Assembly (NCBI GenBank): GCA_002309795.1
Contig: DBXZ01000010.1
Location: 1 to 11,012, forward strand
Direction: 5' to 3'
DNA length: 11,012 nucleotides
Origin: Bacteroidales bacterium UBA1199
Lineage (GTDB): Bacteria; Bacteroidota; Bacteroidia; Bacteroidales; UBA932
This document shows positions 5,929 to 11,012 of the stretch, piece by piece. The notes under the pieces were generated by a model. That model did not search any database. It saw only the letters and a program-made list of their open reading frames with translations, and was not told the origin of the DNA. A program made the position numbers and the translations under genes. The first letter of the stretch is position 1. Every line of letters starts with the position of its first letter.

Positions 5929-8201
5929 AACGTATTCTTTTCCTGATGATTACCCTCTTGTCGGCCAATCTGGGCCAGGCTCAGGCTGCCCGGCCCGGTT
6001 CGTATGTAGATCCATTTATCGGTACGGCGGGAATGGGGCACACCTTCCCCGGGGCCTGCGTCCCCTTCGGCGGCGTTCAGGTGAGTCCCGACACCGACAA
6101 CATTCCCCATAATATCGGGGGAAAGTATCAACCGGAAGTCTACTCCCTCTGTGCAGGCTACCGCTGGGACGATCCCACCATCGTGGGCTTCTCGCACACG
6201 CACCTGAGCGGCACGGGCCATTCGGATCTGGGAGATATTCTGCTGATGCCCGTGACCGGACAACTGCAACTCGATCCCGGCACCGCGGAATATCCTGAAT
6301 CGGGCTACCGGAGCCGCTTCAGCCACGAAACGGAAAAGGCCACGCCCGGATTCTACGGGGTCACGCTGGATGACTACGGCATCCGGGCGGAATTGACCGC
6401 CACCACCCGTACTGCACGGCATCGCTACACCTTTCCGGCCGGCAGCGAGCGGCACCTGATTGCGGACCTTACCCACGGAATCTACAATTATGAAGGCAAG
6501 ACCCTCTGGGCCAGCGTACGGATGTACGGCGACAGCCTGCTCACCGGCTATCGGCTTACGCAGGGCTGGGCGCGCGAGCATTATACCTACTTCGCAATCC
6601 GGTTCTCGCGGCCGGTGAAGGCCTATGGCTACAGCGAACGGATTCGATCGCCTTACCAGGGTTTCTGGAGAAAATTCGACATCCACCACAACTTCCCCGA
6701 GATGGCCGGACGCGGCATTGTCTGCTGGTTCGACTTTGACTGGGCCGGCGGCGATACGCTGGAGGTGGAAGTGGCCCTGAGTTCCGTCTCCACGGAGGGA
6801 GCGCTGAAGAATCTGGAAGCCGAATCATCCGGAAAGAGTTTTGAAGATATTGCCACGGCCGCAGCCGAAAACTGGGACCGCGAACTGGGCAAGCTGCAGG
6901 CCGCCGGAGAACCGGAACAGCTGTGCATGCTCTATACGTCGCTCTACCACACGATGATCAACCCGTCCGTTTACAGCGACGTGGATGGTTCCTACCGCGG
7001 CCTGGACGGCCTTATCCACCGCACCGACGGCGATAATTATACTGTCTTTTCGCTCTGGGACACCTACCGCGCCGAACATCCGCTGCTTCTGCTGATGCAT
7101 CCGCAGCGCGCCCGCGACATGGCCGTCTCGATGCTGGACCACCAGGAGCAGAGCGCGCACGGACTGCTGCCCATCTGGTCGCTGATGGGCAACGAGGGCT
7201 GGTGTATGACCGGCTATCATGCCGTTTCCGTGCTGGCCGATGCGCTGGATGCGGGGCTTGACCTGGATGGCAACCGGGTGTTGGAAGCGATGGCTGCCAC
7301 CTCCACCGTGCCCTACCTGGAAGGACTGGGCGACTATATGGAGAAAGGTTATGTGCCGCTTGAAGCCTCTGCAAACGGAGCGTCCGTCACACTGGAGTAT
7401 GCCTATGACGACTGGACGATTGCCCGGACGGCGCAACGCCTGGGACAGGATTCACTGGCAGCGGCTTATTTCGCACGTTCGCAGAACTACCGCAACCTCT
7501 TTGACGGGAAGTCTCCTTTTGCCCGCGCCCGCCACAGCGACGGCTCCTGGAAAACGCCGTTCGATCCGCGCCAGACCTACGGCGAAGGATTCATCGAAGG
7601 AAACTCCTATAACTTCACGTTCCACGTTCCGCACGACGTAGAGGGCCTGATGGGCCTGATGGGCGGAGAGAGGCGTTTTCTCCGCATACTGGACACCCTG
7701 TTCCGGGAACCGCTTGCTCCTGAGTATTATGCCGACAACGAAGATATCGAAGCCTCCTGCCTGATTGGCGGCTACGTGCACGGAAACGAGCCTTCGCACC
7801 ACATTCCCTATCTGTTCCGGTGGACTTCAAAGCCTTGGCTGACCGACTACTGGATCCGGGAGATCATGGAACGGATGTACATACCGCGCCGGGACGGATT
7901 GGGCGGTAACGACGACTGCGGCCAGATGAGCGCCTGGTACGTCTTCTCCGCGATGGGTTTCTACCCCGTATGCCCGGGCAGCGGCGAGTTTGTCCTGGGT
8001 GCGCCTTTCCTTCCGGAAATGAGCCTGAAGTTGGATGGCGGTACAACCTTCACCATCAAAGCCCCGAAGGTAAGCAGCAGGACCCGATACGTGAAATCGG
8101 TCAAACTCAACGGAAAGCCCTACAAGAAACGCACGATTGCCCGCGAGGATATCCTCCGCGGCGGCGTGTTAGAGTTCGAAATGTCGCCGAAAGCGCGGTA
8201 A
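5925..8201 (+). CDS. Secreted GH92 alpha-1,2-type mannosidase
   Basis: The 758-residue product has the length and wording of glycoside hydrolase family 92, Ca2+-dependent inverting exo-alpha-mannosidases that trim alpha-mannose from N-glycans and fungal or yeast mannans. It starts with a signal peptide (MKRILFLMITLLSANLGQAQA, probable cleavage after AQA) with no lipobox, so it should be periplasmic. Family motifs: YVDPFIGTAGMGHTFPGA at the mature N-terminus, SLWDTYRAEHPLL in the helical domain, EGN at 558-560 (probable general acid E558), GNEPSHH at 620-626, and GNDDCGQMSAWYVFSAMGFYPVCPGS from G661, whose acidic residues supply the catalytic base in studied members. Linkage preference cannot be deduced. 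Its ATG overlaps the nhaC stop, and its TAA is 4 bases from the convergent GH109 stop. No SusC/D neighbour is present. Confidence 0.95.
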   Translation: MKRILFLMITLLSANLGQAQAARPGSYVDPFIGTAGMGHTFPGACVPFGGVQVSPDTDNIPHNIGGKYQPEVYSLCAGYRWDDPTIVGFSHTHLSGTGHSDLGDILLMPVTGQLQLDPGTAEYPESGYRSRFSHETEKATPGFYGVTLDDYGIRAELTATTRTARHRYTFPAGSERHLIADLTHGIYNYEGKTLWASVRMYGDSLLTGYRLTQGWAREHYTYFAIRFSRPVKAYGYSERIRSPYQGFWRKFDIHHNFPEMAGRGIVCWFDFDWAGGDTLEVEVALSSVSTEGALKNLEAESSGKSFEDIATAAAENWDRELGKLQAAGEPEQLCMLYTSLYHTMINPSVYSDVDGSYRGLDGLIHRTDGDNYTVFSLWDTYRAEHPLLLLMHPQRARDMAVSMLDHQEQSAHGLLPIWSLMGNEGWCMTGYHAVSVLADALDAGLDLDGNRVLEAMAATSTVPYLEGLGDYMEKGYVPLEASANGASVTLEYAYDDWTIARTAQRLGQDSLAAAYFARSQNYRNLFDGKSPFARARHSDGSWKTPFDPRQTYGEGFIEGNSYNFTFHVPHDVEGLMGLMGGERRFLRILDTLFREPLAPEYYADNEDIEASCLIGGYVHGNEPSHHIPYLFRWTSKPWLTDYWIREIMERMYIPRRDGLGGNDDCGQMSAWYVFSAMGFYPVCPGSGEFVLGAPFLPEMSLKLDGGTTFTIKAPKVSSRTRYVKSVKLNGKPYKKRTIAREDILRGGVLEFEMSPKAR

Positions 8202-8214
8202 AGCGTTACTCCGC
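8195..8214. other. Imperfect hairpin spanning the convergent GH92/GH109 stops
   Basis: GCGG-TAA (8195-8201) pairs with TTA-(CT bulge)-CCGC (8206-8214) around loop AGCG, so the two stop codons face each other in the stem. It might slow or end transcription from both sides, but no T tract follows on either strand, so this is a weak candidate. Confidence 0.25.
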
Positions 8215-9552
8215 AAAAGCGTAGGAGAACCCTTTCACCTGATTCCAGGCGCCGCGGGTAAAGTCGGGAATCTCGACAGGCCGGCTGCCGTTCTCGATGG
8301 AGAGGCGGGAAAGCGGCGTGATGCAGCACCACTCGGCCAGGTCATAAACGTCGATATCCATCGGCAGACCGTTGCGCAGGCAGTAAACCATGCGATAGTC
8401 CATGATGTAGTCCATGCCACCGTGGCCGCCCACCTCTTTGGCCAACTTCTCCAATTCGGGCGTCAGAATCGGGCTTGGATAGGCAGCAAGAACCTCGTTC
8501 GCAGCATCGTTGCGGTAGATCTTTTCGCGCGTTTCGCCCTCGCGGAAGCAGAGCATCGGAACGGGATACTTTGCCGCATAGCCATCGGTTCCCACAATCT
8601 GGTACATCCGGCTGTAGGGACGCGGCGTCATCACGTCGTGCTCCACGAGGATGGTCTTGCCCTTTTCGGTGCGGATCAGCGTGCAGGTCTGGTCGCCGGC
8701 CGCAAAAGTTGCATCGGGCTGACCATAGAGTTTCTCAGACATGCGCGAGCCGTTGAAAGGTTCGGTATCCATCGCCACCAGCGTCTTCATCCGGTCGCCG
8801 CGGTGAATGTTCAGCGCCTGGCAGACCGGGCCGAGGCCGTGGGTGGGATAGAGGTCGCCGCGATGCTTCTGATTCTCCTGCAGCCGCCAGTTGCCCGCAT
8901 AGGCCTTCCAGTACGGGTCGAGGTTGTGCAGATAAGCCCCTTCCGCATGGATGGGCTCCCCGATGGCACCGGCCTGAACCATGGCGAGCGTGGCCATTTC
9001 AAAGAAATCGTAGCAGCAGTTTTCCAGCATGATGCAGTGCCGGCGGGTGCGCTCCGAGGTATTGACCAGCGCCCAGATGTCTTCCAAAGTGCCGGCGGCC
9101 GGAACCTCGACGGCAACGTGTTTGCCGCACTCCATGGCGTAAAGGGAAACGGGCACGTGGTGGCTCCAGTCGGTGCAGACATAGACGAGATCCACGTCTT
9201 CCTGCTCGCACAGCTGCTTCCAGGCATCATCGGCGCCGGTGAACTCCTTCGCCGCGGGTTTGCCCAGGCTGGCAAGGTCTTTCTGGCTGGCGGCAATCCG
9301 ATCGGGCAGAACGTCGCACAGCGCGGTAATCACGGCACCGGGCACATAGGAGATCCTTACGACGGCATCCCCGCCGCGCATGCCGAGTCCCACGACACCA
9401 ATCCGCACGGTTTCGAGCGGTTCGGCCGTCAAGCCTATCACGTTCTCCTGTCCGGCAGGGCGGGCGGGAACTACGGTTTTCAGAATTGCGTTTTGATTGC
9501 ATGCGCAGGCCATCACGGCTACGACGGCAAGAAGAATGGATTTCAGTTTCAT
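8206..9552 (-). CDS. GH109 family lipoprotein (alpha-N-acetylgalactosaminidase type, Gfo/Idh/MocA fold)
   Basis: From the ATG at 9552 the protein has 448 residues, close to the 444 of the characterised Elizabethkingia enzyme. A lipoprotein signal (MKLKSILLAVVAVMAC, lipid on C16 or C18) is followed by an NAD-binding Rossmann domain with GLGMRG at 55-60. Other signatures are AVEVPAAGTLED, MLENCCYDFFEM and YPTHGLGP (235-242, with Y235 and H238 as probable active-site residues), which are characteristic of GH109 rather than sugar dehydrogenases in general. GH109 enzymes release terminal alpha-GalNAc by an NAD+-dependent oxidation-elimination-addition cycle and act on blood group A and mucin-type sugars. 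It should be anchored in a membrane facing the periplasm or cell surface. A seven-codon upstream TTG start lies in the promoter box and is rejected. It is convergent with GH92 and divergent from the MATE gene. Confidence 0.9.
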   Translation of the reverse strand: MKLKSILLAVVAVMACACNQNAILKTVVPARPAGQENVIGLTAEPLETVRIGVVGLGMRGGDAVVRISYVPGAVITALCDVLPDRIAASQKDLASLGKPAAKEFTGADDAWKQLCEQEDVDLVYVCTDWSHHVPVSLYAMECGKHVAVEVPAAGTLEDIWALVNTSERTRRHCIMLENCCYDFFEMATLAMVQAGAIGEPIHAEGAYLHNLDPYWKAYAGNWRLQENQKHRGDLYPTHGLGPVCQALNIHRGDRMKTLVAMDTEPFNGSRMSEKLYGQPDATFAAGDQTCTLIRTEKGKTILVEHDVMTPRPYSRMYQIVGTDGYAAKYPVPMLCFREGETREKIYRNDAANEVLAAYPSPILTPELEKLAKEVGGHGGMDYIMDYRMVYCLRNGLPMDIDVYDLAEWCCITPLSRLSIENGSRPVEIPDFTRGAWNQVKGFSYAFAE

Positions 9553-9570
9553 AACGGATCGGTTTGATGA

Positions 9571-9578
9571 CAAAGATA
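9571..9578 (-). promoter_or_regulatory. -7 promoter box for the GH109 gene
   Basis: The minus strand reads TATCTTTG, 18 bases before the ATG at 9552, implying a leader of roughly a dozen bases. This placement argues against the TTG start at 9573. It is 22 bases from the opposite-strand MATE box, so the two promoters overlap. Confidence 0.65.
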
Positions 9579-9600
9579 CGATTTCCGTCGGATTATTCTT

Positions 9601-9608
9601 TATCTTTG
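9601..9608 (+). promoter_or_regulatory. -7 promoter box for the MATE gene
   Basis: TATCTTTG ends 7 bases before the ATG at 9616. In Bacteroidetes transcription starts a few bases after this box, so the transcript would have almost no leader. No clear -33 TTTG was found at the usual spacing. Confidence 0.65.
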
Positions 9609-9615
9609 CGCCCCG

Positions 9616-10950
9616 ATGGAAAATGCTTTACACGGACATTACGGATACCGGAGAATCCTGAAGGCGATGTGGCCGATGGTGCTGATGTTGATGGTGACGT
9701 CGGTGTACAGCATCGTAGACGGGTGGTTTATTTCCAATTACGCCGGCAGTACCGCTTTCGCGGCAATGAATATCATCTGGCCGGCGCTGGCCATTGTCGC
9801 GGCGCTGGGCCTCATGGTTGGCGCCGGGGGCAGCGCGCTGGTATCCAAGACTTTCGGTGAAGGCGAGCCGGAAAAGGCGAACCGCATTTTCACGATGCTC
9901 ATCCGGTTGACTTTTCTGGTGGGCGCCGTCATTTCGGTGGCGGTCATCCTCCTGATGCGGCCGCTGGCCGTCGCGCTGGGCGCAGAGGGCGAAATGATTC
10001 GGCCGGCCGTCATCTACGGCACGATCCTCACCCTCGCGATGCCGGTCTATATGCTACAAATGGCCTTCCAGCCCTTCTTTATGACGGCGGGGCGGCCTCG
10101 GCTCGGTACAATGACCAGCATTGCGTGCGGATTGGCGAACATTGTACTCGACGCGCTGTTCGTGGCCGTATTCGGCTGGGGCCTCACCGGTGCTGCCATT
10201 GCCACGGCCGTTTCGTTCCTGGTGGGCGGCGGAATACCGCTCTTTTATTTTGCCTCCCGGCGCAACCGCACCATCCTGCAGTTCGTAGCCGGCAGCGCAT
10301 TCGACGGTCCTGCCATCCGACAGTCCTGCCTCAACGGAATGTCCGAATTCGTGGGGAATATCGCCTTCAATATCATCGCCATCTGCTATAACCTGCAGCT
10401 GATGAAATACATCGGCGAAAACGGCGTTTCAGCCTACGGGGTACTGATGTACGTGGGGTTCATATTCGGATCGGTGTTCATCGGCTACAATATGGGAATA
10501 TCCCAGGTCATCTCGTATAACTACGGGGCCGGCAATAAGGCAGAATTGCGCAGCCTGTTGAAAAAGAGTCTTGTGCTGATCGGAATCTGCAGTATTGTCA
10601 TCACGCTGGCCGTGCAGCTCTTCGCGCCGGCGCTGTCCCGGCTGTTCGTTGGCTACGACGAAACGCTCTGCGGTCTCACCGAGCATGCATTGCATATCTA
10701 TATGAACTCGTTCCTCGTCTGCGGATTCAATATGTTCGCCTCCGCCTGGTTTACGGCACTGAACAACGGGCCGGTTTCGGCGGTTGCCGCCTTTTCGAGA
10801 ACGCTGGTATTCGAAGCGGGGTGCGTTTTCCTTCTCCCGCTCCTGTGGGGAATCGACGGCATCTGGATGGCCGTCAATATTGCGGAAGTACTGGCCCTGA
10901 TCCTGTCCGCCAGCCTGATTCTCGCCTTCCGCAAGCGCTACGGTTATTGA
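9616..10950 (+). CDS. MATE-family multidrug/metabolite efflux transporter
   Basis: This 444-residue protein has the size and hydrophobic pattern (about 12 membrane segments) of MATE exporters, which use Na+ or H+ gradients to expel organic cations and other compounds across the inner membrane. Family wording includes MVLMLMVTSVYSIVDGWFISNYAG at about residues 20-43, GAGGSALVSKTFGEGEPEKAN (about 73-93) in the first loop, FQPFFMTAGRPRLGTMTS near residue 155, ANIVLDALFVAVFGWGLTGAAIAT, and YNMGISQVISYNYGAGNKAEL in the second half, showing the two-fold repeat. The substrate is unknown. The ATG at 9616 lies 7 bases after the promoter box; a later start at 9667 would cut into the first helix and is less likely. 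The gene ends in a hairpin-T terminator and overlaps the convergent gene by 7 bases. Confidence 0.92.
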   Translation: MENALHGHYGYRRILKAMWPMVLMLMVTSVYSIVDGWFISNYAGSTAFAAMNIIWPALAIVAALGLMVGAGGSALVSKTFGEGEPEKANRIFTMLIRLTFLVGAVISVAVILLMRPLAVALGAEGEMIRPAVIYGTILTLAMPVYMLQMAFQPFFMTAGRPRLGTMTSIACGLANIVLDALFVAVFGWGLTGAAIATAVSFLVGGGIPLFYFASRRNRTILQFVAGSAFDGPAIRQSCLNGMSEFVGNIAFNIIAICYNLQLMKYIGENGVSAYGVLMYVGFIFGSVFIGYNMGISQVISYNYGAGNKAELRSLLKKSLVLIGICSIVITLAVQLFAPALSRLFVGYDETLCGLTEHALHIYMNSFLVCGFNMFASAWFTALNNGPVSAVAAFSRTLVFEAGCVFLLPLLWGIDGIWMAVNIAEVLALILSASLILAFRKRYGY

Positions 10951-11012
10951 AGTTTCTCCCGAAACTTCTTTTCGTCGATGATGAAGCGCTCGTGGGTCCC
11001 CTGCCCGACGAT
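10944..11012 (-). CDS. C-terminal end of an unidentified gene, off the right edge
   Basis: The minus strand is open from the window edge to a TAA at 10946-10944, giving 22 residues that end THERFIIDEKKFREKLQ. The charged, helical character suits a protein C-terminus, and the stop position next to the MATE stop is typical of the tight convergent pairs here. I do not recognise the family from so little sequence. Its last codons overlap the MATE stop by 7 bases and contain the MATE terminator. Confidence 0.5.
   Translation of the reverse strand: MVGQGTHERFIIDEKKFREKLQ
10949..10972 (+). terminator. Rho-independent terminator of the MATE gene
   Basis: GAAGTTTC (10949-10956), loop TCCC, GAAACTTC (10961-10968) and TTTT (10969-10972) form a perfect 8-bp stem, tetraloop and T run on the plus strand. 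It begins within the MATE stop codon. On the minus strand the hairpin is followed by AATAACC, not a T run, so it should act in one direction only. The T run is short. Confidence 0.7.

Noticed and set aside
9553..9573. TTG start giving a 7-residue longer GH109 protein
   Set aside because: The TTG is part of the -7 box, and the ATG at 9552 gives a standard lipoprotein signal.
1..11012. CRISPR arrays, insertion sequences, rRNA, riboswitches
   Set aside because: No spaced direct repeats, transposase-like proteins, terminal inverted repeats or recognisable riboswitch cores were seen on either strand.

Overview
The window looks like a chromosomal segment of a gut-type Bacteroidota, most likely order Bacteroidales; a GC-rich Rikenellaceae/Alistipes-like genome is my guess. 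Evidence: repeated copies of the Bacteroidetes -7 promoter box TAnnTTTG (TATCTTTG, TACCTTTG, TACATTTG) just upstream of starts, few Shine-Dalgarno sequences, lipoprotein signals, and secreted host-glycan hydrolases of families GH92 and GH109. No phage, insertion sequence, CRISPR or SusC/SusD gene is visible.

Layout. (1) 1-2071, phospholipid genes: the 5' part of a cardiolipin synthase on the minus strand (1-983), divergent from a PlsX-type acyl-phosphate synthase on the plus strand (1052-2071). (2) 2072-3282, a more AT-rich stretch: a 58-residue lipoprotein on the minus strand (2096-2272), a 248-base regulatory gap, and a PAS-like/LuxR-type regulator (2521-3282). (3) 3290-4346: an isochorismatase-fold cysteine hydrolase with nicotinamidase-like active-site residues (minus), divergent from a hot-dog thioesterase (plus). 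(4) 4376-8201: a clear promoter, tRNA-Val(CAC), then 13 bases later an NhaC-family Na+/H+ antiporter whose stop overlaps the start of a secreted GH92 alpha-mannosidase. (5) 8206-9552: a GH109 lipoprotein on the minus strand, convergent with GH92. (6) 9616-10950: a MATE efflux transporter whose promoter box ends 7 bases before its ATG. A terminator follows, lying inside the 3' end of an unidentified convergent gene (10944-11012, off the right edge).

How the genes fit together: cls, plsX and perhaps the thioesterase act in lipid metabolism. GH92 and GH109 remove terminal alpha-mannose and alpha-GalNAc, consistent with foraging on host glycans outside a classical polysaccharide-utilisation locus. 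The antiporter is linked to GH92 by stop/start overlap, probably on a transcript that begins at the tRNA. The organisation is compact: transcription units alternate in strand, convergent ends are 24, 7, 4 and -7 bases apart, and promoters sit in short divergent gaps. I did not find a clearly novel system. The items most worth checking are the lipoprotein/LuxR pair, the tRNA-nhaC-GH92 arrangement, the possibly leaderless MATE gene and the unusual PlsX.
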